From the NCBI RefSeq assembly GCF_932526225.1, contig NC_064037.1, positions 7,918,203-7,982,202 on the forward strand: DNA of 64,000 bases. Reading direction: 5' to 3'. Positions 13,201 through 19,564 of the stretch are shown here, piece after piece. The notes below the pieces were generated by a model, which saw only the letters and a program-made list of their open reading frames with translations, made no database searches and was not told the origin of the DNA. Numbering within the stretch: position 1 is the stretch's first letter; each line of letters starts with the position of its first letter. A program made the position numbers and the translations under genes. Source of the DNA: Nematostella vectensis (taxonomy: Eukaryota > Cnidaria > Anthozoa > Actiniaria > Edwardsiidae).

Positions 13201-16200
13201 TGTTAGTATATACCATGGGCGTGCCAGTATATACCACGGGTGTGTCAGTATATACCATTCTAAAAATAGTTAACGGATCATGGATCATCTCTATGAGCCT
13301 CCTTTACATTCTACTCTACGTAAAATTCCTAGATAAGCTAAGAGTGGTCACCCGCCCAAGCGGTCCTAGCCGCACAATGTAAAACCAGTATTTTTCAGGC
13401 CAAGTAACCTTATGGAATCACATCAATTTTTCCTGCTTCCTTGGCCTTTCAAGATTCATCACCACATTTGACCCTGAACGTCTTTGCACGTGAACAACCC
13501 TGGTACCTACTTGCACATGTTACGATCCTCCAACCCTAACTAACAATATTAAAAAACGTGGCCAAGCCGGTCAAAGTAATATTTTATAGATGTTTGGGCA
13601 TCCCTTCTAATATTTTTAGGAAGAGTCTAAGGATTTCTGCGCAAAATTTGATGGTTTTATCACCCTTGTCACGAGCCCAAATTTTGCACTTAGCGACCTG
13701 ACTAATGTTTCTTCTTGGTGGTGATGGTAGCATGCATTGCATAAACAAATAAAGATCAATAATCAATACCCACTAGACTATGTTTTATACTGTTTCCACT
13801 AGCTAATGATAGAAGCAGTTAACTGTTTATTCAGTTTTTTAGTCTAAATGAAGCCTATTACTTTAATTTTCTTCTTCGCTCAGAAACGTTTTGGGGTGCT
13901 GGAGCCATTTCTTTTGCAAGCTCGTTTCTTGAATCCACTTTTCAGAAAGATTTTTGATCAGAAAGGACATTTAAGAGTGTTTTGAACGGAGTTAATTAGA
14001 AGTATATAGAGGATCAGAATATTAACATTTAGACTTTCCTTTCTGATCTTCCACATACCTTGTCCCTGGCCGGGAGCTATTCCCGCATTGCTTGCTGGCG
14101 TTGTGCTAGCTACAGATTAACAGGTTACTGGTTATTATCAGGCATTCATGCAAGAAATCAATGAGTTAGCGATATCTCTGGGTCACCTCTTTGTTGTTTT
14201 CATTTCTGGTGTTTCACATACCTTGTCCCTGGCCGGGAGCTATTCCCGCATTGCTTGCTGGCGTTGTGTTAGCTACAGATTAACAGGTTACTGGTTATCA
14301 TCAGGCATTCATGCAAGAAATCAATGAGTTAGCGATATCTCTGTGTCACCTCTTTGGTGTTTTCATTTCTGATCTTCCACATACCTTGTCCCTGGCCGGG
14401 AGCTATTCCCACATTGCTTGCTGGCGTTGTGTTAGCTACAGATTAACAGGTTACTGGTTATCACCAGGCATTCATGCAAGAAATCAATAAATGACAGAGA
14501 CCTCTAGGATAAGAAAGATGAATTATTATTATATATTTCTTTCCCGATGTTACTAATCATACCTTGCCCCTGCCCGGGTGCGATTCCTCCAAAGCCGGCT
14601 GTAGAGTAATAAGGCATGCACATGCAGGGTAAATCATGCAAGGTTGTTCATGAGAGTATTATTTACACTACCAGACCCTACAGTATCAATAAATTGCATT
14701 ACTATAAGGTTTATTCGTGTCTTGCCAAAAGGTGTACAGCAATCTAAAAAAACCCTAACAGTATAGAGATATATGTACATACTTACATACTGACACTTAG
14801 ATAATTAACTACGATAATTAACCTATTTTTTCTATTTTATTAAGGATTCGACTTTTATGCATTTTGCTATCCGATGATGGTAACATCGAGTTCTGGTCGT
14901 ATCAAATTCGCACCTGTTGGCTTCTGGTAGCTCTTACCGGGTTGGGTTGATGGTGCTGTTGGCTTTCCTTGCGGGGCTAAAAATACATTGAGCATCTTTA
15001 TCATCATCATCTTTATCATCATCATTTTTATCACCATCATCATCTTTATCATCATCGTCTTTATCATCATCATCGTCTTTATCATCATCATCATCACCAT
15101 CACCATCATCATCATTATCAGTAGCACCAGTATTACTACCACAACTAATGTCATTATTACTACCACAACTAATGTATTCAATGAGGTTACCATAATCATT
15201 ATCATTACAACCATCATTACCATCATAATCATAATAACAATCGTCATCACCACTACCATCATTACCATAATATCATCATTATCATAATCAACACAACATC
15301 ACCAGCATCATTGCTATCATCATCATCATCATCACTATCATCATCTTCACCACAGGCATCACAGTCACCAGAGTATAGTCTCACCTGCTGTTCCTTGAGC
15401 TGAAGGGGAAAAGCAAATTCGTGGTTAATTGATCGCACTACCATATACTGTCATGTCATTTTTGTATCTCTGTCACCGTCACGCCATACCACGATCAAGG
15501 CACATCTATCAAGCCACAATAAAGGCACCACCATGTCACGCAATGATCAAGGCACAGTCATGTAATGCCACAATAAAGGCACCACCATGTCACGCAATGA
15601 TCAAGGCACAGTCATGTAATGCCACAATCAAGGCACCACCATGTCACGCAATGATCAAGGCACAGTCATGTAATGCCACAATCAAGGCACCGCCATGTCA
15701 CGCAATGATCAAGGCACAGTCATGTAATGCCACAATCAAGGCACCGCCATGTCACACCATAAACAGGCCATCGTCATGTCAAGTCATGACCAATGGCACG
15801 CAACTGTCACATCTCAACTTTATACTATGATAACGTTCACGTCACGTCAGTGTCAGGTCACGATAACGTCACTGCATGCAAGAAGGGTCAATTTCACGGT
15901 CATTCCGCCAATTTAACACAAATGGGCGTAAGTGTACTATACTAACATATATTGTAACCTCTACTCACGTATGCATAGTGTAATAGTACACGTCCTCGTC
16001 TCGTAACTTGGTCCTTGCGCGGTGCATGACGGTTGCTGGGTGGGAGGGGTCGAGCCCAGGCTATTGCACGTCCTGTTGCGGAACTGGACCGGGAGGTTTG
16101 CCGTGGGGACTGGTGATGATGAGCAGCTTTGTGGACAAGCTGACCACTGGGACCACTGGTTGTACGATGCGTCCATTTCAACCAACGTCTTGTTGTTCTC

Positions 16201-19077
16201 CATGAAACTAATAAATACATTTTGTATGAAAAAATTACCTTGTGTAACACGGGGGAATGGTAAGGCCTGCATGGTATTTTTTCAGAGTTTTATAGCCTGG
16301 CTCTCGACATTGGGGGGGGGTTTGAATCACTTGTCTTCGTGGATAAGGACGCTGAGCAGGATGTCACGTCTTCTTAACACGCTGCATTGAGCTGTATAGG
16401 GGGAGGACGTTATCGAAGAACCGCTTTGGACCTTGGCCAGTGGTACTACTTCAGTGACAGTGCTTAGACACTTAATCAAACTCATGCTTATAAACAGCGT
16501 AGATGGGGCTTGTATTTCTACAGATATATTGTCAGTTACATGTTGAAGCGCAGGCGAGCATATAGATCCTTGCGATATCTATATCGAATCGATATAGATT
16601 CTTGCGATATCTATATCGAATCGATATAGATTCTTGCGCTTTCGATATGCAACACATTGTTATGGGCTTCGGGTTGATGATTGATAAATTATTTGAAATG
16701 ATAAGTGCTAAAATGGATTGGAGTTACTTGCCTGTAAACCTCGTTACTCCAGACACCGCCCTCTCCGTTACCTGAGAGGAACAAAAAAAAACTAGTAAAA
16801 CGATAAGGCTTATTTTGATAAAAAAAAATGATAGAAAGAATGATTCGGTGTTATCTCGGCCAGAAGTCGTGGTGACTTCACCGGTGTACCCACCCTTGCA
16901 GGTGCTTGACGGGCCGTACTTCTTGTAATTCTCTTTGCTATTCCCACCAAAGCATTGGCCTCCGTTTTGGAGCGCGAACAATATAAATTTTTTATCCTTG
17001 GCAGCCTCTGCACACTTCATCAAGGCGTTGGGTCTGGCCTTGTAGTTCGACTCCTTCAAAAGCTTGTGCTTGCCTTCGAGTAAGGTTAGAGCTCTTTGCG
17101 TTTGGTCTTGCCAGCAGCCGATGCTCTTGAAGGCTGGGATGAAAGGAGTAATGGCAATTAGTGTTAAGCCCATCGCGGTGCTAAGGGAATGTTCATTATA
17201 ATCCCTGAGGGGAGAGGGGAGACTACCTCACCTAAAGGTATTAAACGTACATTCCCAAGCCATTAGAATACACACGATTACAGGGGGTCATTGTTTTAGA
17301 GAGAACTGTAGTTCCTTGTTTAGAAACTATGTTCAATCAATCCTTTGTTTATCTTTCTAGTTGAAAATAAACAGTCTTTTTTGCAGGAAAACAAAATAAC
17401 TATCCGCAAAGACATGACGGAAAACCATGGAAAATGCGCAATTCTAGATAGAGAATGGCCATCGGTTCCTTGTATTACGGACTGATTTCCAAAACACAAA
17501 TAAGGTGAGACCGAAATGCACATACCGAGATTTTAGCTTTTTATATATTTTTCCCCCGATCATCCTTGCGCTATCTAAGGGCTCAGGGCGAAAAGGTCAA
17601 ATTTCAATGACACTTAACAAAAAGTCACATCAATTTAAAAAAGTCGCATTTGGTAATTTATTTGCTGTTAACTACTAAGTACTTTAAATTTTCTGCCTTA
17701 TTAGATGTGAAATGGGCTTATTTGAAGCGTCATGTCATGCTTTCCGTCATGTCATCCGCAAATGAAGTATGATAAGTTATTAAGGATATTTGATTGAAGC
17801 TCTCTCAGTTACTCGTTTTAGTCAGCCGATGGAAATGGATTCTTTGCAGTGACCTGGTATTGTGGAGCAGTTCGAAATGGCAGACTTCTTCATGAAATTT
17901 GTTTGTCATGGCTCTCAAACGTTCTAGCTATAAGAACTTACATTTCCCTTTGATCTCGAATGTCTCGTTTCGATTCGGCTGGGCGTTTTCATCGCCTGCA
18001 TTATCCACAGCGCCTGTGGACGCTAGTGTCAGCGGAGAGCTCATGTCCGGCGAGCAGGGCGGAACCTCGCACGAGGCTCCCCCAAAAGATGACGTGTCGT
18101 AAGTCGTAGCGCTGGACACATACGCGGCTGGGTAGGCGGCGGGTGCTGCCGAATATGTTGCCGGGTAAGGCGCAGGGTAGGGGGAAGGGTACGGATAGGA
18201 AGTCGGGTAACTCGCCGGGTAACTCGCTGGATAACTCGCCGGGTAACTCGCTGGATAACTCGCGGGGTAACTCGCTGGGTAACTCGAAGGGTAACTCGCC
18301 AGGTAGGCAGAGTATTGGTACGGTGGCGGAGCAGCATATGAGGAGTACATGGACCTCGCCTGTGTCTGCTTGGTGACGGGTGGTAAGGGAATGTGGTAGT
18401 TGTATGGCTTGGCTGCTGTTTTTCCGCCACTGGTCACGTACATCTGTCCGGTTACATAATCAAAGCGTTTGGCTCCTTTCGAGTTGATCGCTGTAACGGA
18501 AGCAATTTGTTATTCAGACTGGTGAAAAGGATGCAGAGGAATATATCTTCTGTACACTGTAAGCGAGGACGGTTTTCTGCGCATTCTCAAGCATCATCTC
18601 CTTTTTGCGTGCTTTTATTTTAGTTTTATATATTATCTGATTTACTTTTTAAATAGTTGTTTTAAAACGGAGTACTTGCACATCCTATTATTACACTTAG
18701 ACGAAATAGGAAGATTTTTAAATCATTGAAATGTTTGTTGTGTCTAGTTGTGGACCAGACAAAACCTTTTTTTCAGATCAACGACAATAAGTTATTATTA
18801 TCATTATTATTATCATATCATATTTCTTATGTTATCGTCACTATAATCATCATCTTTTATTCCATGGGTGTGTGTTTTTACCTGGTACTAAATTCTTAGC
18901 TGTCGGTGTTTTAATTGCCGTCTTTTTGGCTGGAAAAGGTCTCTTGGAGGCCGCCCTCATGGCGAATGCCTTCTTGATAATCGCCTTATTCACATTTGGC
19001 GCGGTAACAACCGCTGACACGAGGTAGAGGGTGACCAGCATGCATAGCGCGAACTTGACCACGTGTCTCCTTCCCAT
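653..19077 (-). CDS. Secreted mosaic protein: signal peptide, YPAS repeats, WSC-like, TSP1, Pro/Thr linkers, five VWA domains
   Basis: Spliced gene model inferred by eye. Minus-strand exons in order: 18882-19077, 17942-18490, 16882-17133, 16732-16771, 15969-16207, 15385-15399, 14938-14976, 14563-14598, 14385-14435, 14222-14272, 14059-14109, 12979-13008, 11150-11188, 10716-10799, 9861-9884, 9170-9727, 6879-6908, 5751-5780, 4913-5470, 4247-4279, 3496-4053, 2831-2863, 2080-2637, 1423-1455, 653-1230. They total 4665 nt, exactly 1555 codons including the stop. Nearly all junctions are phase 1, so modules can be skipped or duplicated without shifting the frame. VWA and TSP1 modules are extracellular adhesion folds; the product is probably secreted matrix or mucus-type protein. 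I do not recognise a named orthologue. Exon skipping, alternative last exons and missed microexons are all possible. Confidence 0.68.
1423..1455 (-). CDS. Exon 24 of the VWA gene: linker PPPTQTPTVK
   Basis: 33-nt phase 1-1 copy of the unit linker; acceptor TTTCAG, donor GTAAGG. Confidence 0.6.
2080..2637 (-). CDS. Exon 23 of the VWA gene: VWA domain, duplication copy II
   Basis: 558 nt, phase 1-1, same domain sequence as copies III and IV. The read-through tail after the weak GTATTG donor is IDKFFWQCY with a stop at 2048, slightly different from III and IV. Confidence 0.82.
2831..2863 (-). CDS. Exon 22 of the VWA gene: linker PPPTQTPTVK
   Basis: 33-nt phase 1-1 copy of the unit linker; acceptor CTTACAG, donor GTAAGG. 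Confidence 0.6.
3496..4053 (-). CDS. Exon 21 of the VWA gene: VWA domain, duplication copy III
   Basis: 558 nt, phase 1-1; the predicted protein is identical to copy IV over the visible domain, with DGSGS and TDGISSDD. Acceptor TGTTACAG, weak donor GTATTG; read-through gives the same IDKFFSQSY tail and a stop at 3464. Confidence 0.82.
4247..4279 (-). CDS. Exon 20 of the VWA gene: linker PPPTQTPTVK
   Basis: 33-nt phase 1-1 exon inside the duplicated unit, acceptor TTTCAG and donor GTAAGG. Identical copies lie at 2831-2863 and 1423-1455. Confidence 0.6.
4913..5470 (-). CDS. Exon 19 of the VWA gene: VWA domain, duplication copy IV
   Basis: Phase 1-1, 558 nt. Opens CKAKVDVGFLLDGSGSVEF with an intact MIDAS (DGSGS), then GTYAGKGLTLA and ILIVMTDGISSDD. 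It ends ACNG at a weak GTATTG donor. If the donor is not used the frame reads IDKFFSQSY and stops at 4881, so an alternative 3' end is possible. Its acceptor intron (TTTTGCAG) differs from copies I-III, which marks the edge of the tandem duplication. Confidence 0.82.
5751..5780 (-). CDS. Exon 18 of the VWA gene: short linker
   Basis: 30-nt phase 1-1 exon between CTCCACAG and GTAAAT, encoding APSGGTTPK. It precedes the fourth-copy VWA exon (4913-5470) and differs from the linker inside the duplicated units (PPPTQTPTVK). Confidence 0.55.
6879..6908 (-). CDS. Exon 17 of the VWA gene: short linker
   Basis: 30-nt phase 1-1 exon bounded by TTTGGCAG and GTGAGT, encoding PAGSSPQPT. Between it and the first VWA exon lie a 40-bp minisatellite and an 88-bp palindrome. 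Confidence 0.55.
7058..7145. repeat. 88-bp near-perfect palindrome
   Basis: The arms (for example TAGCCTACGTGTAGCCGCTG and its complement) meet at GTAGCTAC near 7098-7105, with only about two mismatches and no spacer. It lies in the intron between linker exon 17 and the first VWA exon. As RNA it would form a long hairpin; as DNA it could extrude a cruciform. Probably a foldback element, since no ORF is present. Confidence 0.9.
7321..8998. repeat. 40-bp intronic minisatellite, about 42 copies
   Basis: The 40-bp unit is a dimer of two related 20-bp halves, one like ATGACGAAGGCAATACCGCT and one like ATGTTCATGGCAAGATTACT. Variants (TTCATG, TTCGAG, TCCGAG, CTCGAG) recur in blocks of several units, for example near 7641-7880 and 8001-8240, so higher-order duplication has occurred. 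No spacers, no ORF of note. Confidence 0.95.
9170..9727 (-). CDS. Exon 16 of the VWA gene: first, divergent VWA domain
   Basis: 558 nt, phase 1-1, exactly the same length as the four downstream VWA exons. It opens with CKAVVDLGFIIDSSGSIEF, so the MIDAS motif DxSxS is present (DSSGS), followed by GGGTKTGQAL (the conserved MIDAS threonine region) and VLIVLTDGASKD (the MIDAS aspartate). It ends at ACKAK with a GTAGTT donor. The residues needed for divalent-metal binding are intact. It is clearly related to, but much diverged from, VWA copies at 653-5470, so it predates their duplication. Confidence 0.82.
9861..9884 (-). CDS. Exon 15 of the VWA gene: Pro/Thr linker before the first VWA domain
   Basis: 24-nt phase 1-1 exon between ATCACCAG and GTAAAT, encoding PTSPTPE. 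Its position 133 bp upstream of a VWA exon mirrors the linker-VWA pairs further along the gene. Confidence 0.55.
9885..10715. other. Intron sequence between linker exons 15 and 14
   Basis: Unique sequence with a purine-rich tract (10530-10640). I see no exon with a convincing phase-1 acceptor/donor pair here, although a short linker exon could be missed. Confidence 0.35.
10716..10799 (-). CDS. Exon 14 of the VWA gene: TASP tetrapeptide-repeat linker
   Basis: 84-nt phase 1-1 exon bounded by ATAACAG and GTATTA. It encodes TSTSSP followed by about five TASP units made from a 12-bp tandem repeat, a short coding minisatellite. Copy number should be polymorphic and would alter linker length without changing frame. 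The repeated Ser/Thr suggests O-glycosylation. Confidence 0.62.
11150..11188 (-). CDS. Exon 13 of the VWA gene: Ser/Thr/Pro linker
   Basis: 39-nt phase 1-1 exon bounded by CAACAG and GTATAA, encoding TATSSPTRSPSA. It is clearly related to the next exon (10716-10799), which shares the TSSPT core. Confidence 0.55.
11371..11591. repeat. Foldback repeat with TGGCAAATGG arms
   Basis: Left arm near 11371-11408 (GGCAAATGGCGATTGGCAAA) has its complement at about 11548-11585 (CCATTTGCCATTCGCCATTT). The arms flank about 140 bp of non-coding sequence, a MITE-like structure in the intron. A similar TTGCCATTTGCACTGACAAC tract recurs at 61792, pointing to a dispersed family. Confidence 0.5.
11740..11875. 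repeat. Direct duplication of about 62 bp
   Basis: A segment starting AAAAAAGGTAAATCGTCCCC and ending CCTATGAAAAAA occurs twice back to back, at about 11741 and 11802, with few differences. Intronic, no coding signal. Confidence 0.7.
12050..12500. repeat. Degenerate tandem repeat of about 46-50 bp
   Basis: Units share GGTCCTTG or GGTTCTTGCTGGG, then ACACTTGTCA, then TCAACATGTTCATA. About nine diverged copies. ORFs in all three forward frames here simply reflect the repeat. Intronic relative to the VWA gene. Confidence 0.75.
12979..13008 (-). CDS. Exon 12 of the VWA gene: Ser/Thr/Pro linker
   Basis: 30-nt phase 1-1 exon with a TTACCACAG acceptor and a GTGAGT donor, encoding STTPGPTTS. Mucin-like composition suggests O-glycosylation. 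It directly adjoins a 21-bp minisatellite in the upstream intron. Confidence 0.55.
13045..13262. repeat. 21-bp minisatellite, about ten copies
   Basis: The unit is like GTGTCAGTATATACCATGGG with one extra base. It begins 37 bp beyond linker exon 12. The unit carries a near palindrome (TATATACCATGG). Because 21 is a multiple of 3, both strands show open but meaningless repetitive ORFs. Confidence 0.92.
13263..14058. other. Intron between linker exons 12 and 11
   Basis: Unique, AT-rich sequence with no exon, element or RNA gene that I can support. Confidence 0.35.
14059..14598 (-). CDS. Exons 8-11 of the VWA gene: four related linker exons, three of them near-identical
   Basis: Exon 8 is 14563-14598 (GFGGIAPGQGQ). 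Exons 9, 10 and 11 are 14385-14435, 14222-14272 and 14059-14109, each 51 nt, each encoding STTPASNAGIAPGQGQ or a near copy, each with a CTACAG/TAG acceptor and a GTATG donor, all phase 1-1. The three lie at an exact 163-bp spacing with their introns almost identical, so they arose by recent tandem duplication of an exon plus intron. Exon 8 shares the IAPGQGQ ending and is an older relative. Confidence 0.62.
14938..14976 (-). CDS. Exon 7 of the VWA gene: Pro/Thr-rich linker
   Basis: 39-nt phase 1-1 exon between a TTTTTAG acceptor and a GTAAGA donor, encoding PQGKPTAPSTQP. Low-complexity linker following the TSP1 region. It lies beside an ATC/ATT-rich microsatellite on the acceptor side. Confidence 0.6.
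14990..15352. repeat. ATC/ATT trinucleotide-rich microsatellite
   Basis: Interrupted (ATC)n, (ATT)n and CACCATC tracts. Met/Asp- or Ile/Thr-rich ORFs in both directions are artefacts of the trinucleotide composition. Located in the introns next to linker exon 7 and microexon 6. Confidence 0.92.
15385..15399 (-). CDS. Exon 6 of the VWA gene: 15-nt phase-1 microexon (candidate)
   Basis: Flanked by a pyrimidine-rich acceptor (CCCTTCAG) and a GTGAGA donor on the minus strand. It contributes QGTA in the correct phase (2+12+1 nt) between the TSP1 exon and the next linker exon. It is so short that chance cannot be excluded; skipping it keeps the frame. Confidence 0.4.
15495..15778. repeat. 54-bp minisatellite, about 4.5 copies
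   Basis: Units contain AATGATCAAGGCACAGTCAT and GGCACCACCATGTCACGCAA, with a period of 54 bp, itself built from two related halves around ATCAAGGCAC. The 133-codon forward ORF through it is a consequence of a period divisible by three. It lies in the intron after the TSP1 exon. Confidence 0.92.
15969..16207 (-). CDS. Exon 5 of the VWA gene: thrombospondin type 1 repeat
   Basis: Enters in phase 2 after a TTATTAG acceptor and leaves in phase 1 at a GTGAGT donor. The peptide includes YNQWSQWSACPQSC, then FRNRTCNS, TQQPSC and ETRTCTITLC: the WxxWxxC start and six cysteines of a TSP1 domain of ordinary length (about 60 residues). TSP1 repeats bind glycosaminoglycans and other matrix partners. The segment before it (FMENNKTLVEMDAS) links to the WSC-like module and contains a potential N-glycosylation site NKT. 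Confidence 0.8.
16555..16645. repeat. Duplicated 42-bp palindromic AT-rich unit
   Basis: ATATCTATATCGAATCGATA followed by TAGATTCTTGCG occurs twice; each unit is internally palindromic around TCGAATCGA. Intronic. Confidence 0.7.
16732..17133 (-). CDS. Exons 3 and 4 of the VWA gene: WSC-like cysteine module split by an intron
   Basis: Exon 3 (16882-17133) begins after CATCCCAG and encodes FKSIGCWQD, then YKARPNALMKCAEAA, then FALQNGGQCFGG and YKKYGPSSTCKGG. Exon 4 (16732-16771) is 40 nt and adds GNGEGGVWSNEVYR, which completes the usual end of this module (Trp-x-Asn-x-Val-Tyr). The GCW start, GGQCF core and final WSNEVY are the pattern of the WSC-like domain common in cnidarian secreted proteins. 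The exon 4 donor reads AG followed by GCAAGT, so the intron down to 16208 is a GC-AG intron. The next exon supplies the single base needed to restore frame, which supports the model. Confidence 0.7.
17942..18490 (-). CDS. Exon 2 of the VWA gene: Tyr/Pro/Ala/Ser tetrapeptide-repeat region
   Basis: Opens after a TTACAG acceptor with a Lys-rich stretch (INSKGAKRFDYVTGQMYV), then a Pro-rich part, then about ten copies of the tetrapeptide SYPA (12-bp unit) degenerating into YPAP, YPAT and YPAAY. It ends in an acidic/polar tail (DNAGDENAQPNRNE). The exon runs to a strong GTAAGT donor at 17941 in phase 1; reading through instead gives a stop shortly after. Such Tyr/Pro repeats are typical of structural, possibly cross-linked, secreted proteins; that role is inferred. 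The antisense and other-frame ORFs here are shadows of the 12-bp repeat. Confidence 0.72.
18882..19077 (-). CDS. Exon 1 of the VWA gene: start codon and signal peptide
   Basis: Starts at the ATG at 19077 (minus) and runs 65 codons plus one base to a GTAAAA donor. The N-terminus has a basic start (MGRRHVVK), a hydrophobic core (FALCMLVTLYLVSAVV) and a small-residue cleavage region (TAPN), a good signal peptide. The remainder is Lys/Ala rich (for example FPAKKTAIKTPTAK) and may be a propeptide. Phase 1 donor joins the acceptor of the YPAS exon at 18490. The 196-nt length and the clean signal peptide support this start. Confidence 0.75.
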
Positions 19078-19155
19078 GTTTGTGGATTCCTGGAATTGTG
19101 AAAGAGCTCATCATAAATCCATGAATCGTTAAAAGGCTTCTAACGATGACTTGGT

Positions 19156-19317
19156 ATAGAGCTAAGCCTTTTCAAATCCACGGGAACCCAGGGCGTGGAG
19201 GTCAACGATGCGGGGGGGCTCGCTCTTTCTCTTCTCTCCCGCCCCATCCCAGACCCCCTCTCCGCCGGCCTCGACGCCCTATGGTTTCCCGAGGATTTGA
19301 AAAGGTTTTAGCTCACA
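19156..19317. repeat. Foldback (MITE-like) element of about 160 bp
   Basis: The left arm GCTAAGCCTTTTCAAATCC is the near complement of GGATTTGAAAAGGTTTTAGC at about 19293-19312. The interior is GC-rich and has no gene. It lies about 80 bp upstream of the VWA gene's start codon, so it may sit in the promoter or 5' UTR. Confidence 0.6.
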
Positions 19318-19459
19318 GGGATTTTTGCCGAATTTGTTGCAGTGGTGCGGTGTTTGCACGGGCTTTAGGCTCATTATGAGCTTATAATAATAAAGCAGAC
19401 TCTGCCCTGAAGAAGTCTTATTAAAGACGAAAATTTGGCAGAGTCGATTTCCAGTTTTT

Positions 19460-19463
19460 GGAG

Positions 19464-19507
<44 letters not shown>

Positions 19508-19564
19508 CTCTATGATTATATTATATCTAATCATAGAGTATTATATATATATATAATACTCTAT
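19460..19564. repeat. (AT)n microsatellite with nested palindromes
   Basis: Two palindromic AGTATTATATA...TATAATACT blocks joined by CTATGATTATATTATATCTA. Simple-sequence, hairpin-forming; a typical unstable locus. Confidence 0.85.

Noticed and set aside
14867-15287. Met/Val- or Ile/Thr-rich ORFs on both strands
   Set aside because: Trinucleotide microsatellite translations; only the 39-nt linker exon at 14938-14976 inside has splice and phase support.
15429-15830. 133-codon ORF with AMIKAQSCNATIKAPPCH repeats
   Set aside because: Product of a 54-bp minisatellite on the strand opposite the gene; no signal peptide, domain or splice sites.
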